A stretch of DNA of 64,000 bases from a virus: the IMG/VR virus record IMGVR_UViG_3300045541_000260, positions 1-64,000 of that record, one strand, 5' to 3'. The position numbers and the translations under genes were made by a program. Of this stretch, positions 16,888 to 25,559 are shown in pieces (the first letter of the stretch is position 1; every line of letters starts with the position of its first letter). A model generated the notes under the pieces. It saw only the letters and a list, made by a program, of their open reading frames with translations, was not told the DNA's origin and ran no database searches.

Positions 16888-16888
16888 T

Positions 16889-17146
16889 ATGCGTAACTTT
16901 TTGATGTTTATTCAATGGCAGTGGCGTGAATTTGAGTTTTGGCAGAAGTGTTTTGTTTTTGTTTTGCCTGCGGTTATTGCGTCAGTGTTTTTGCCCAAGC
17001 CTTATGATCAATATCTTTATCTAGCAGCCATGTCAGTTGTTTGTGCGTTTGCTACGAAGTGGATCGTATGGGACGGCATCAAGGCAAGCTATGCCAAATA
17101 CAGAAAGCAAAGAGACAACCTGTTCAACGAAATTAGAGGCGACTAA
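16889..17146 (+). CDS. Small membrane protein, 85 aa
   Basis: ATG 16889 with GGGAGTTAAT upstream. Two membrane spans (about residues 20-36 and 41-60) and a basic C-terminal tail. Inner-membrane location likely; unknown role. Confidence 0.7.
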   Translation: MRNFLMFIQWQWREFEFWQKCFVFVLPAVIASVFLPKPYDQYLYLAAMSVVCAFATKWIVWDGIKASYAKYRKQRDNLFNEIRGD

Positions 17147-17152
17147 TAAATA
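17145..17152 (+). promoter_or_regulatory. Late promoter box (AATAAATA)
   Basis: AATAAATA overlapping the stop codon of the upstream gene, 20 nt before ATG 17172 and ahead of clpP. Confidence 0.45.
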
Positions 17153-17171
17153 GTGGTATCGGAACCATGCC

Positions 17172-17336
17172 ATGCTAAAATTTTTCTTCCAACGCAAAAA
17201 AATCAACACTGTTGATATGCCACATAACGAACAGCCTGACCCTTATTTAGAAAAACTTACACAAGAATTGCTCTTGCAAAAAAAGCAAGAATCAGTTAAA
17301 CTTACACAACAACAAAAGGAAAAGGAAGTTAAATGA
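17172..17336 (+). CDS. Small charged protein ahead of clpP, 54 aa
   Basis: ATG 17172, stop overlapping the clpP ATG (ATGA). Gln/Lys/Glu-rich helical tail. Translationally coupled to clpP; unknown. Confidence 0.6.
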   Translation: MLKFFFQRKKINTVDMPHNEQPDPYLEKLTQELLLQKKQESVKLTQQQKEKEVK

Positions 17337-17920
17337 GTTTGGTTCCAATGGTGCTTGAACGCACTGGTAACAGCGAACGGGCTATGGATCTTTATAGCCG
17401 ACTAATGCGAGATCGTATTATTCTCCTGGAAGGAGAAGTGCATGATCAGATGGCTAACTTGATTGTAGGCCAACTCTTGTTTTTGGAGAGCGAAGATGCT
17501 AGTCGAGATATTACAATGTTTATCAATAGTCCTGGTGGTGTTGTCACAGCCGGCATGGCTATTTACGATACTATGCAGTTTATCAAGCCCGATGTCGCGA
17601 CCTATGTTATGGGGCAGGCCTGCTCGATGGGCAGTCTACTAGCACAAGCAGGTGCCGCAGGTAAACGATACATCCTGCCCAATGCTCGTCACATGATTCA
17701 TCAGCCCTCGGGTGGAGCTGGTGGTCAAGCCACTGACATGGAAATTCAAGTTCGCGAAATTCTTGAGATGAAGCGTAACCTTACTAACATCTATGTTAAG
17801 CATAACAGTCGCGGCAAGACCTACGAGCAACTTCGAACCGATATGGAGCGTGACTATTATATGAGTGCTCAACAAGCTGTTGAGTATGGTTTGGCAGATC
17901 AGGTTATTGAAAAGCGATAA
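17333..17920 (+). CDS. clpP: ATP-dependent Clp protease proteolytic subunit ClpP
   Basis: The 195-residue length is normal. The catalytic triad is visible: Ser98 in G-Q-A-C-S-M-G-S, His123 in M-I-H-Q-P-S-G-G, and Asp174 in M-E-R-D-Y-Y-M-S. The strand [17 protein letters not shown] is intact. With ClpX at 2424 the phage can assemble its own ClpXP. AAAAGGAAAAGG lies upstream. Confidence 0.97.
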   Translation: MSLVPMVLERTGNSERAMDLYSRLMRDRIILLEGEVHDQMANLIVGQLLFLESEDASRDITMFINSPGGVVTAGMAIYDTMQFIKPDVATYVMGQACSMGSLLAQAGAAGKRYILPNARHMIHQPSGGAGGQATDMEIQVREILEMKRNLTNIYVKHNSRGKTYEQLRTDMERDYYMSAQQAVEYGLADQVIEKR

Positions 17921-18246
17921 TGGAAAATTTTGATTGGATTGGCTTTACCTTTTACTTTCTAATTGGATGGGCTATTAGCAAAGCTATTGCTGTATATCTT
18001 GAATCAAGAAATCGACAACTAGAAACTCAAATTCAGGATCTTCAAAATCGAATCGACAACAGAATCATCAACGTGAAGATCGAAAAGCACGGTGAAATTT
18101 TTTATCTCTTTGACAAAAAGAACGATACTTTCGTTGCTCAAGGCTTCAACATGGAAGAACTCCAGAAGCATATTGATGCTAGATTTAAAAACAAAAAAGT
18201 CGTGATTGCCAACCAAGAAGAAATGGCCGCGACAGGTTTGAAGTAA
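17920..18246 (+). CDS. Membrane-anchored small protein, 108 aa
   Basis: It starts in TAATGG at the clpP stop. One N-terminal membrane span (about residues 8-25), then a coiled-coil segment and a basic C-terminus. The coupling to clpP makes it a candidate membrane-located adaptor or substrate, but that is speculation. Confidence 0.7.
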   Translation: MENFDWIGFTFYFLIGWAISKAIAVYLESRNRQLETQIQDLQNRIDNRIINVKIEKHGEIFYLFDKKNDTFVAQGFNMEELQKHIDARFKNKKVVIANQEEMAATGLK

Positions 18247-18254
18247 TTTAGGTG

Positions 18255-18284
18255 TTGACAGCCCGCCTGAATCTTTGTTACAAT
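18255..18284 (+). promoter_or_regulatory. Sigma70-like promoter
   Basis: TTGACA 18255-18260, 18-nt spacer, TACAAT 18279-18284. Spacer differs from the repeated promoter family. Confidence 0.65.
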
Positions 18285-18319
18285 TGGCTGTGTTTTTCAA
18301 CTTTAATTGAGGTAATTAA

Positions 18320-18496
18320 ATGAGTGGTATGACTTGGACTGTGACCTGTGGTAAGTTCCGTAAGACTTTCTATGACTTCCAATCGGCCAAGGCCGAAGCG
18401 GAAAAGGAAAGTTGGCTTCAGGACCGCGCCGCAGAAATCAAGACCAACATGGGCAAGGTTCGCCGTGTCCGCATTCATCAACCTGAGGCCCGCTAA
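18320..18496 (+). CDS. Small basic protein, 58 aa
   Basis: ATG 18320 after TTGAGGTAATTAA; TAA overlaps the next ATG. Helical, rich in K, E and R. Unknown. Confidence 0.65.
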   Translation: MSGMTWTVTCGKFRKTFYDFQSAKAEAEKESWLQDRAAEIKTNMGKVRRVRIHQPEAR

Positions 18497-18717
18497 TGGG
18501 CTACCGTAAGGATTGGGACCTTCATGCCATAAAGCATCAGCTATGGAAGATGTCGCATGAATGTTCCAGTCCTTACAATGATGGCTTTACTCAATTTGAA
18601 GTTAAAAAAGACTTATTGGGTATAAAGTTTCTAGTAGACGACTTGCTGGAAAAAACTCCTAAATTTGCCGGCGAAGAGGAAATCTATCATCAGCGCATGG
18701 TAGACAAACTAAAATGA
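18496..18717 (+). CDS. Hypothetical protein, 73 aa
   Basis: Coupled at both ends (TAATG and ATGA). Several His, Trp and charged residues. A family of small phage proteins without known function. Confidence 0.68.
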   Translation: MGYRKDWDLHAIKHQLWKMSHECSSPYNDGFTQFEVKKDLLGIKFLVDDLLEKTPKFAGEEEIYHQRMVDKLK

Positions 18718-19556
18718 AAATCAAAGTAGTCAGCGATCTACATCTGGAATTTAGTGACATTAATATTCCTAATGCAGAAGATTGCGATGTCCTAATTCTC
18801 AGCGGCGACATTTTAATCGCACAGGATCTGCACGACCATTCAGCGGAAAAGGTCGGCGTTGCGGCCATGATTGAAAGTATGAGTAGCAGGCAAGCCGCTG
18901 CCTTTCGCTTCCGTGACTTTTTGAAGCGTGTTAGTTCTCAATTTCCGCATGTCATCTATGTGGCTGGCAATCACGAATTCTATCATGGCAAGTTTATTGC
19001 CAGCCTTCAGTATCTTCGCGATGAATGCGCTAAGTTTCCCAATATCTACTTTCTAGAGCGAGACACTAAGGTCATCGATGATGTAGTGTTTGTCGGCGGC
19101 ACCCTTTGGACGGATATGAATAAGTATGATCCGTTAACGCTACATGCTGTGGGCGACATGATGAACGATTTTCGAATTGTTCGCCATGATGGGCAAGGCT
19201 ACACTCGACTACGCCCTGCACATGCCGCGGTCAGGCATCGTGAAACTTTGGATTATATTCGTCTTATAGTAGACGAAAATAAGAACCGGCGATGTGTGGT
19301 AGTAACGCACATGGCTCCGAGTTTTCAGAGTATCCACGAAAAATATGCAGACAGCACACTAATGAACGGTGCTTATGCCAGTGACTTGTCAGAGTTTATC
19401 CTTGACAGGCCACAAATCAAGTTGTGGACACATGGCCATGTGCATAATGTAAATGACTATATGATTGGCTCGACTCGTGTAGTTAGTAATCCTCGCGGAT
19501 ATGAAGGCTATGAGGCCGACACTGGTTGGCAAATTAATCATGTAGTAGAGGTATAA
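18714..19556 (+). CDS. Calcineurin-like metallophosphoesterase
   Basis: 280 residues with the full metal-binding series: S-D-L-H-L-E-F, L-S-G-D-I-L, G-N-H-E-F-Y, T-H-M-A-P-S and T-H-G-H-V-H. The fold hydrolyses phosphoesters; the substrate (nucleotide, RNA end, protein) is not shown by sequence. A second, shorter phosphoesterase is at 47262. Confidence 0.92.
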   Translation: MKIKVVSDLHLEFSDINIPNAEDCDVLILSGDILIAQDLHDHSAEKVGVAAMIESMSSRQAAAFRFRDFLKRVSSQFPHVIYVAGNHEFYHGKFIASLQYLRDECAKFPNIYFLERDTKVIDDVVFVGGTLWTDMNKYDPLTLHAVGDMMNDFRIVRHDGQGYTRLRPAHAAVRHRETLDYIRLIVDENKNRRCVVVTHMAPSFQSIHEKYADSTLMNGAYASDLSEFILDRPQIKLWTHGHVHNVNDYMIGSTRVVSNPRGYEGYEADTGWQINHVVEV

Positions 19557-19559
19557 ATT

Positions 19560-19928
19560 ATGCTTTTAATGTTTAAAGAACAATTTAACTGTTGGGTTTG
19601 GACTGCCGAGGAGAATCCAGGATACGAGCTAAGTCCTAGGTATAACACTCAAGTTGAAGCATTGCAATGGCGCGGCGATGTAAGTTTTGAGATTCATCGC
19701 GACTATGCAATGCTAGCTTCGGGACAACGAGTCGTGATTCCTATCAATAGAAATCATGCTCATATGATTTTAGACAATGTTGTAAAATATCTTCAAAAAG
19801 AAGATAGTTACACACCGTCAACGTCAAAGACTATTCCGAATTTCGAATCTACAGCACCGCAAACTCGGACGCAACCGTCATTGATTAATGTAAGTGCTAA
19901 TTTTGATACTCCGGCATTGCCAGGTTAA
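19560..19928 (+). CDS. Hypothetical protein, 122 aa
   Basis: Starts 3 nt after the previous stop; ATG 19569 is an alternative. Compact N-terminal domain (about 80 residues) followed by a Ser/Thr/Pro-rich tail that looks disordered. Unknown. Confidence 0.65.
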   Translation: MLLMFKEQFNCWVWTAEENPGYELSPRYNTQVEALQWRGDVSFEIHRDYAMLASGQRVVIPINRNHAHMILDNVVKYLQKEDSYTPSTSKTIPNFESTAPQTRTQPSLINVSANFDTPALPG

Positions 19929-19940
19929 GAAAGGTAAAAA

Positions 19941-20435
19941 ATGATTACTCTTAAAGAATTTATGGAAGTGGTTAAGTACCGCATCACAGAAGGTAGTGAT
20001 TACTACGGTGATTTTGGATGTCCTGCGTATCATTTTAGTTATTGGAACGGGGACAACGATGAAGGACACAGTGTTTGTATTGTGTTTAATACAGAAAATC
20101 AAACTGTTATTAGTGCCGAAGTCTGTGATTATAAAAACCGTCGTGCTTATCGTTTGATTAATCCTGATTATAAAGATCGAAGTTTTGACGATGAGGCCTG
20201 GGACGATATTAAGTGGACTGAGCTCGAGGCCGATGACGATTGGATTCAGAAAGCTCTAGCCATTATCAATGGAGAAGAATACGATACTCGCGTTACTATT
20301 CCCTTGGATATTAGCAATGATGAGTTCAACGCTATTGCTCACATGGCTCATGAGCATGATATTACATTTAATCAAATGGTAGAAAAAATTCTGTGGGCTG
20401 AAATTAATCGAATCAAAAATCACTTGCCGTCGTAA
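19941..20435 (+). CDS. Hypothetical protein, 164 aa
   Basis: ATG 19941 after AAGAAAGGTAA. Strongly acidic in the middle. C-terminal I-P-L-D-I-S-N-D-E-F-N-A-I-A-H-M-A-H-E-H-D-I-T-F-N-Q-M-V resembles a short ribbon-helix-like segment seen in phage proteins. Its 3-prime end overlaps the convergent 2OG gene by 16 nt. Confidence 0.7.
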   Translation: MITLKEFMEVVKYRITEGSDYYGDFGCPAYHFSYWNGDNDEGHSVCIVFNTENQTVISAEVCDYKNRRAYRLINPDYKDRSFDDEAWDDIKWTELEADDDWIQKALAIINGEEYDTRVTIPLDISNDEFNAIAHMAHEHDITFNQMVEKILWAEINRIKNHLPS

Positions 20436-20971
20436 CGCCAGTGAAAGAAACTATAGATATTGTTTTGTCCCGGGTCACATAAAAGCGTAGTTCTCCAGTG
20501 AGGATTTTTTCTGCCAAAGCAATGGCAAAAATCTCCCGGATATAAGTCGTATGACGAGAATTCTTTCATCCACGCAGACTTATCATACCATGCAGAATTA
20601 TCCCAATCACTGCTTAACGGTTTAGGACTGACATTCAGTGTCCACGGCACATCTCGTTTTAAACCTAAGCTAATAGTAACATCTAAACCTGGCCTGTCGG
20701 TGTGAGTTCTTAAAAAACTTCCGCTTTTGTACATTCTGGTGTAAGTGTTTTCGAACTTGAGACTATTGCCATATATAGGCTTAAGATATTCTTCGAAGCG
20801 TTCAATGTACTTAAGAGTGGTCGGCAAATTATAGTAAGTTTCTGTTAGAGTTAAATCATTGCCGACATTGACATAATCGTTTGTCGGCTCATTATTTCTT
20901 TTTTGACTCATAAAATCAGCTAAAATTTCATCTACTTCGGTCTTACTTAAAAAGTTTTCTACCATTCCCAT
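20420..20971 (-). CDS. 2OG-Fe(II) oxygenase-like protein
   Basis: 183 residues on the minus strand. R-T-H-T-D-R-P-G supplies the H-x-D iron ligands, and a late N-P-H-W-R-T-T supplies the distal His and Arg, so a 2-oxoglutarate/Fe(II) double-stranded beta-helix fold is likely. Substrate unknown. SD AAGGAT before ATG. First of about eleven such genes. Confidence 0.82.
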   Translation of the reverse strand: MGMVENFLSKTEVDEILADFMSQKRNNEPTNDYVNVGNDLTLTETYYNLPTTLKYIERFEEYLKPIYGNSLKFENTYTRMYKSGSFLRTHTDRPGLDVTISLGLKRDVPWTLNVSPKPLSSDWDNSAWYDKSAWMKEFSSYDLYPGDFCHCFGRKNPHWRTTLLCDPGQNNIYSFFHWRYDGK

Positions 20972-21017
20972 ATTTGAATATCCTTATATTAAATACTTAT
21001 GGAATTTACTCGAAATT

Positions 21018-21530
21018 ATGAAGCTAGTCAAAGTACGTAGAGATATTTTAAATTGGATTGAAAATTTTGTCGAACAGCCTGACGCTAAGTTAAATGGCTG
21101 GCCGCCTTGTCCTTTTGCTCGTAAAGCCAGAATTGAAAACAAAGTAGATGTTAGACTGGGCACATCCATCGAAGTCGATCTTTATACTATTAATGATGAA
21201 TGGGATGATAAGTTTGACGTTGTTATCTTTGCGTATGATCCAAATAATTATACACCGGACGAAGTCAGTGAATTAGTCGAAAAAATTAACTATGAATTAT
21301 TGCTGCCCAACGACCTAATGTGTCTTGACGATCACCCCAGCGACCATGAAGAAGTCAGTGGCGTCAGGATGAATCAAGGTCAATATCTATTGCTGATGTG
21401 CCAGCGTTTTGGCAAAGTCAATGAAGCCAGCGATGATCTCAAGCGCCAGGGCTATTATGACTTGTGGACTCGAGATTATTACGATCGTGTTGTAGGCTGG
21501 CGAGAGCAGTATGGATTTGATGACAACTAG
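21018..21530 (+). CDS. Hypothetical protein, 170 aa
   Basis: Contains W-P-P-C-P-F-A-R-K-A near residue 31 and a D-D-H-P-S-D-H-E segment. The W-P-P-C-P-x-A pattern occurs in uncharacterised marine-phage proteins. 3-prime end overlaps the convergent gene by 92 nt. Confidence 0.72.
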   Translation: MKLVKVRRDILNWIENFVEQPDAKLNGWPPCPFARKARIENKVDVRLGTSIEVDLYTINDEWDDKFDVVIFAYDPNNYTPDEVSELVEKINYELLLPNDLMCLDDHPSDHEEVSGVRMNQGQYLLLMCQRFGKVNEASDDLKRQGYYDLWTRDYYDRVVGWREQYGFDDN

Positions 21531-22176
21531 CAATTCGACTGTCTCGTTTGCATAACCAGATGTATTCATCCCGATCCTGGCTCCAAGCACTGCCAGTCCA
21601 CCACTCGAAACCATCTACATCTGCTTTGTAGATGCTGTTCTTTTCATAACCAGGGCCCATGTAGAAATACTGGTAGCCCTGTTTTTTTGCCCAAGCAATT
21701 TCTGATCGCAAACTTTTTAATCCCAAGTGACTGCTGGGATCTCGATAATCCCAAGCGAACAGCACACTTTCGATATTTTTGTCGTCATATCTTCTAAGCT
21801 TAGTCCATGCAGTTAATTCATTGTTGAGATAATATCCTGCAATGATATCTAAATCTAAAAACTCATTAATTTCAAAATATTTGTTATAGTGTTTGTGTTT
21901 GCAGTATAGGCTATAAATTTCGTCTAGTTTTGTTATGGGATAATCATTATCCAGCAAATAGAATTCGTCGTTAAATTTGTAATCGGTGTTGTTTATTATA
22001 ACTCGTGTGCTACGGCTTTGATACCAAACCGGCTGTTTATTTTTTGCTGTAACAAGCCATCCCTGTTCTAATGCTTGGCTGTATTCTTCTGGTTTAACAT
22101 CAATGAGCTCAGGATAATTCAAAATTAGTTCACTTCGACTGTGACACCCAAACTTATTGCTAAATATTATCTGCAT
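21439..22176 (-). CDS. GNAT-fold protein, arginyl/leucyl-tRNA-protein transferase-like
   Basis: 245 residues, minus strand. The C-terminal half has W-D-Y-R-D-P-S-S-H-L-G-L-K-S-L-R-S-E-I-A-W-A and Y-F-Y-M-G-P-G-Y-E, which match the ATE/Aat C-terminal (GNAT-like) domain that moves amino acids from aminoacyl-tRNA to proteins. If active, it could create N-degrons that the phage ClpS would recognise; that link is inference. A late box sits 6 nt before the ATG. Confidence 0.72.
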   Translation of the reverse strand: MQIIFSNKFGCHSRSELILNYPELIDVKPEEYSQALEQGWLVTAKNKQPVWYQSRSTRVIINNTDYKFNDEFYLLDNDYPITKLDEIYSLYCKHKHYNKYFEINEFLDLDIIAGYYLNNELTAWTKLRRYDDKNIESVLFAWDYRDPSSHLGLKSLRSEIAWAKKQGYQYFYMGPGYEKNSIYKADVDGFEWWTGSAWSQDRDEYIWLCKRDSRIASCHQIHTALASLQHDRNNLESTSHNSPGA

Positions 22177-22182
22177 ACTTTA

Positions 22183-22190
22183 TATTTATT
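22183..22190 (-). promoter_or_regulatory. Late promoter box (AATAAATA)
   Basis: AATAAATA on the minus strand ending 6 nt before the ATG at 22176, giving a leaderless geometry. Confidence 0.6.
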
Positions 22191-22199
22191 GGAGAGTTA

Positions 22200-23381
22200 A
22201 TGAAGAAAATACCGAATGTTCACAATAATTGGGATCCATTAAAAGAGATTTGGCTTGGCGATGTATGGCCTTCTCATTTTTATGACGACATTGAAGATCA
22301 AGCTGTTCGTGATATATTTTATCAAATAACCGAGTGGACAAAAGAAGATCTGAATAATATACAAAAAAAGTTTGAAAGCTTTGGTGTTGTTGTTAAACGT
22401 CCCGATGTTTCCGGTCCAAAAGAAAGATATTTAATCAATGCTAACAGACTTCAACAATCAAAAGCGGGTCTAAATCTTCTCAAACCTCCCATTACACCGA
22501 GAGACAGTATTTCGGTTATTGGAAACAAATTGTACTTCAATCCTGAGTATGAGTATCAATGTTACAAAAACTTATTAGATGAATTCGAACCGGAATCAGT
22601 GATCAGATCCGGCCCTTCGGCTGTGGCCGGCCCCGGAGGGGCTAGCTTAGTAAAGCTTGGAAAAGATTTAATTATCGACGAGTTTATACCAAACATCGCA
22701 GATATAAAGCGCAAAAATCCAATCGAGGCTCTGAGGCTAGAAAGACAAAATGCACTAAACTCGTATACAAAATTTCATCATTATAATAAATTACTCGGAA
22801 ACGATTATAGACTGCACTTTGCTACCCAAGGCGGCCACTGTGACGGCTGTTTTATGCCTTTACGATTCGGCCTGTTACTGACCACTGGATATTACAAAGA
22901 TTATGAGTACCTGTTCCCAGACTGGAAAAAAATTAATATTTCGCAGCCAACCTACGCTCACAAGTATATGTATAGGCCGCCCGAATGGCGTTGGAATATA
23001 CCAAGTCTTCAGGCGCCACCGCACTTTAATTCCTACATTGAAAAATACTGTAGTGATTGGATAGGAAATTTTACTGAAACTTATTTCGAAGTTAACATTG
23101 TAATGATCGATGAAAAAAATCTTATCTGCATTGGCACTAACGACAAATTGTTCGATGAATTAGAAAAAGAAGGTATCACTTGTCATGTGGTTCCATTCCG
23201 TACAAGAACATTCTGGGACGGTGGTATGCATTGTATTACATTGGACACTATTAGAGACAGTAAAATTATCGATTATTATCCAGAGCGCGGCAATGTGGGT
23301 ATAAAAAATATCTATTCTCAAAGCTTTGATTACTCAACAGAAAAGTATATGGCAGCATACAGGGAAGCCAATAAACTTTAA
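22200..23381 (+). CDS. Amidinotransferase/guanidino-group-modifying enzyme
   Basis: 393 residues with the alpha/beta-propeller superfamily signatures: G-G-H-C-D-G-C-F near residue 215 and W-D-G-G-M-H-C-I-T-L-D-T near 341, whose Cys would be the catalytic thiol. Overall length fits glycine or inosamine amidinotransferases rather than arginine deiminase. It would act on arginine or a guanidino compound. GGAGAG before ATG. Confidence 0.85.
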   Translation: MKKIPNVHNNWDPLKEIWLGDVWPSHFYDDIEDQAVRDIFYQITEWTKEDLNNIQKKFESFGVVVKRPDVSGPKERYLINANRLQQSKAGLNLLKPPITPRDSISVIGNKLYFNPEYEYQCYKNLLDEFEPESVIRSGPSAVAGPGGASLVKLGKDLIIDEFIPNIADIKRKNPIEALRLERQNALNSYTKFHHYNKLLGNDYRLHFATQGGHCDGCFMPLRFGLLLTTGYYKDYEYLFPDWKKINISQPTYAHKYMYRPPEWRWNIPSLQAPPHFNSYIEKYCSDWIGNFTETYFEVNIVMIDEKNLICIGTNDKLFDELEKEGITCHVVPFRTRTFWDGGMHCITLDTIRDSKIIDYYPERGNVGIKNIYSQSFDYSTEKYMAAYREANKL

Positions 23382-23404
23382 TTTTTGAGCAGTGTTCCAA
23401 TTAA

Positions 23405-23433
23405 TTGACACAAAATAGATTTGATGCTATAGT
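23405..23433 (+). promoter_or_regulatory. Sigma70-like promoter, leaderless geometry
   Basis: TTGACA 23405-23410, 17 nt, TATAGT 23428-23433. The ATG at 23440 follows after 6 nt. Confidence 0.82.
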
Positions 23434-23439
23434 TATAGC

Positions 23440-23838
23440 ATGAAAACTTTGTCCATTCCTGCGGTGGGTAGTCGAGTTCGAGTTACGACTCGTCATAAAG
23501 AAATTTTCTATTGGGCCACGAAACCTTATAGAGAACATCTATATGAAGGCGAAGTTGTCGCTTCTAATAAGTGGGATCAGCCTAATAGTTTTAAACTATT
23601 CACTGGCAATCCGGATTGGCCTGACAGTGTGATTCATGTTGACAATGTGCATGATATCCAATATATCAAGGGCGGCCCCGGCCAGTCCGTTGAATCTAAA
23701 AATAAAACTTGGACCGTAACGGGCAGTCGGGGCGATAAATATGTGATTACCCAAAGCGGCACTAAGTTTACCTGCACTTGCAGTGGTTTTCAATTTCGTC
23801 GCCAATGTAAACATGTTAAGGAGAAGCAAAATGCTTAA
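23440..23838 (+). CDS. SWIM zinc-finger protein
   Basis: 132 residues. C-terminal F-T-C-T-C-S-G-F-Q-F-R-R-Q-C-K-H-V is a complete SWIM finger (C-x-C ... C-x-H), usually a nucleic-acid or protein-binding motif. The N-terminal part is beta-rich and SH3-like. Expressed from an apparently leaderless transcript. Confidence 0.85.
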   Translation: MKTLSIPAVGSRVRVTTRHKEIFYWATKPYREHLYEGEVVASNKWDQPNSFKLFTGNPDWPDSVIHVDNVHDIQYIKGGPGQSVESKNKTWTVTGSRGDKYVITQSGTKFTCTCSGFQFRRQCKHVKEKQNA

Positions 23839-24220
23839 GAAAATTTTATTGGTCGGTGCTGTGGTTGCTTTGACAGGCTGTGCTACACATCAGCAAAGTA
23901 ATGAATTGGCTGGTGCCGCTGTGGGCGGCATTATTGGTAATGCTGTGGGCGGCCGTGGTGGCGCAGTTCTTGGAGCAGGCCTTGGAGCTATGATTGGCCA
24001 CCAGCAACCTACTCAACGTGAGCCACAAGTCATTATCGAGCGTCAAATTGTTCAGGGAGGTATTGTTGAGTCATGCCGACCACGTTATCATCGCGATATC
24101 ACTCAGTGCGAAGAGAAAAATCTCCGAGATCCCAACTACACCCAGCAAATGTTCAATGCCTGTGTTGCACAAGCAAAATATCGTTATCAAAACTGTATCC
24201 GAGACATTCGCTTAAATTGA
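23831..24220 (+). CDS. Glycine-zipper lipoprotein
   Basis: ATG 23831 after AAGGAGAAGC. A signal peptide ends in the lipobox L-T-G-C at about residue 17, followed by a glycine-zipper membrane segment (A-V-G-G-I-I-G-N-A-V-G-G). The Cys-containing tail may be periplasmic. Similar lipoproteins are outer-membrane proteins in Gram-negative bacteria. In a phage it could alter the envelope or exclude superinfection. Confidence 0.88.
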   Translation: MLKKILLVGAVVALTGCATHQQSNELAGAAVGGIIGNAVGGRGGAVLGAGLGAMIGHQQPTQREPQVIIERQIVQGGIVESCRPRYHRDITQCEEKNLRDPNYTQQMFNACVAQAKYRYQNCIRDIRLN

Positions 24221-24245
24221 CACAAAATCGGTTTGGTAATATAAT
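24217..24245 (+). promoter_or_regulatory. Sigma70-like promoter
   Basis: TTGACA 24217-24222 overlapping the lipoprotein stop codon, 17 nt, TATAAT 24240-24245, with the shared leader AACTATCGTAAATG. Confidence 0.88.
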
Positions 24246-24272
24246 AGAACTATCGTAAATGAAAGGGCTGTT

Positions 24273-24980
24273 ATGTATTTCCAAACCAGCTATTCGCGGC
24301 TTCCCGCCAAACGCATTGTGAAGTCTACTGTCACTTATCCCGTTGATCTTGCCTGGGCCGCTGTGGCTGCGGCGGATCGTGTAAACGGCAGCAAGTATGT
24401 CAACGACCAGACTTACTTTGCCCACGACGAGCCCAAGCTCAAGACTAACAAGGTCTTGGCGTACGAATTCCTTGACAAGCCCGAAACTCTCACTGACGAG
24501 GATCATACTCGCGGCCAAGAACTAGCCGACCACTTCAAGGGTCTGCTGTTTGCCGCTCTGGGCAAGCCCCTGCAGGGTTTCCTAGAGACTGTCAATAAGA
24601 TCAACACCATGGAGAATGTAGGCCGCTTCGAAGTGGCCTGCATGGCTGCTCTGCCCCGTACCTATCGCACGGACTGCGAGCGTAAGGTTCGTGACGAGCA
24701 AATGATGGCATGGGCCGTGGACAGCGACTACATCGGTGCTGAAGGTAGCCGCCAGATTTTGAATGTGCGTGTTGTAGAGACTTTTTACAGCCAAAAATTT
24801 ATGAGTCTGATTGTCACCGCCAAGCGTGGCAAGGACATTGTCAAGTTTTTTACCAGCAAGCCTGCTGAACTGTTTGTCAAGAATACCGACATTACCGTCA
24901 AGGGCACTGTCAAGCGGAACTCAGTAAACGACCGCACCGGTGCCAAGGAAAGTTGGCTGAACCGCGTTACGGTGATTTAA
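24273..24980 (+). CDS. Hypothetical early protein, 235 aa
   Basis: The ribosome site GGGCTGTT is weak. G/C-rich codons like other promoter-proximal genes. The C-terminal third (T-V-K-G-T-V-K-R-N ... L-N-R-V-T-V) resembles OB-like beta strands, so nucleic-acid binding is possible but unproven. Confidence 0.75.
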   Translation: MYFQTSYSRLPAKRIVKSTVTYPVDLAWAAVAAADRVNGSKYVNDQTYFAHDEPKLKTNKVLAYEFLDKPETLTDEDHTRGQELADHFKGLLFAALGKPLQGFLETVNKINTMENVGRFEVACMAALPRTYRTDCERKVRDEQMMAWAVDSDYIGAEGSRQILNVRVVETFYSQKFMSLIVTAKRGKDIVKFFTSKPAELFVKNTDITVKGTVKRNSVNDRTGAKESWLNRVTVI

Positions 24981-24981
24981 T

Positions 24982-25383
24982 ATGTTGACAGAAACTGCTA
25001 CTGATAATCGTGCTCAATTGATCAGTGATGCCATTGCTTTCATGCAAAGCATTGTTCGTCATTACGGCGAAGACAAGGGCATGGCCATGTGGGAACGAAT
25101 GGCAGACTTTTGCGATCCTGCTCTCAAAGGAGAAGTGTTCATTGCCATGCTGACTGGGCAGTTCTCGGGTCGTATTACCCTTCATGGTGTTAGTGTTGGT
25201 GCCAATGCTGTAGCCTGTATCAAGGCAATTCGATCAGTGGATCGTCGGCGTTTGGGCTTGAAGGAAGCCAAGGACATGTATGACGGCTTGAAATTTAGCA
25301 GTAAGTCTGCTATAATAGAAGTCGAAAGCAACCTGCGCGGCCGCGCCGCACAAGAACTTCGTGCCGCAGGATTTGAACTATGA
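24982..25383 (+). CDS. Protein with ribosomal L7/L12 C-terminal-like domain
   Basis: 133 residues. From about residue 65, A-C-I-K-A-I-R-S-V-D-R-R-R-L-G-L-K-E-A-K-D and a late A-A-Q-E-L-R-A-A-G-F-E-L follow the L7/L12 C-terminal pattern (I-K-x-V-R-x-x-T-G-L-G-L-K-E-A-K-D), the part of the ribosome stalk that recruits translation factors. The L12 N-terminal dimer domain is not evident. It could interact with factors or the ribosome. Confidence 0.75.
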   Translation: MLTETATDNRAQLISDAIAFMQSIVRHYGEDKGMAMWERMADFCDPALKGEVFIAMLTGQFSGRITLHGVSVGANAVACIKAIRSVDRRRLGLKEAKDMYDGLKFSSKSAIIEVESNLRGRAAQELRAAGFEL

Positions 25384-25559
25384 TCAAACCCAGTGATGAT
25401 AAAAACTTGACGCTAGACGAAATGTTGGATTGTTTTCGTAATCCTACTTCGGACAAGCGAAGCATTGCTGAACTAGATGATGTCATCGATGAAATCATTG
25501 ACCGCAATCCTGAATGGGTTGAGCGAATTATGAAGATTGTCGAGGAGCGTAGATCATGA
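25380..25559 (+). CDS. Small acidic protein, 59 aa
   Basis: ATGA overlaps at both ends. Helical with D-D-V-I-D-E-I-I-D-R-N-P-E-W-V-E-R-I. Unknown. Confidence 0.65.
   Translation: MIKPSDDKNLTLDEMLDCFRNPTSDKRSIAELDDVIDEIIDRNPEWVERIMKIVEERRS

Noticed and set aside
16721-16888. Longer N-terminus for the membrane protein at 16889
   Set aside because: It would overlap the upstream gene out of frame by over 160 nt; ATG 16889 has a ribosome site and starts the hydrophobic domain.
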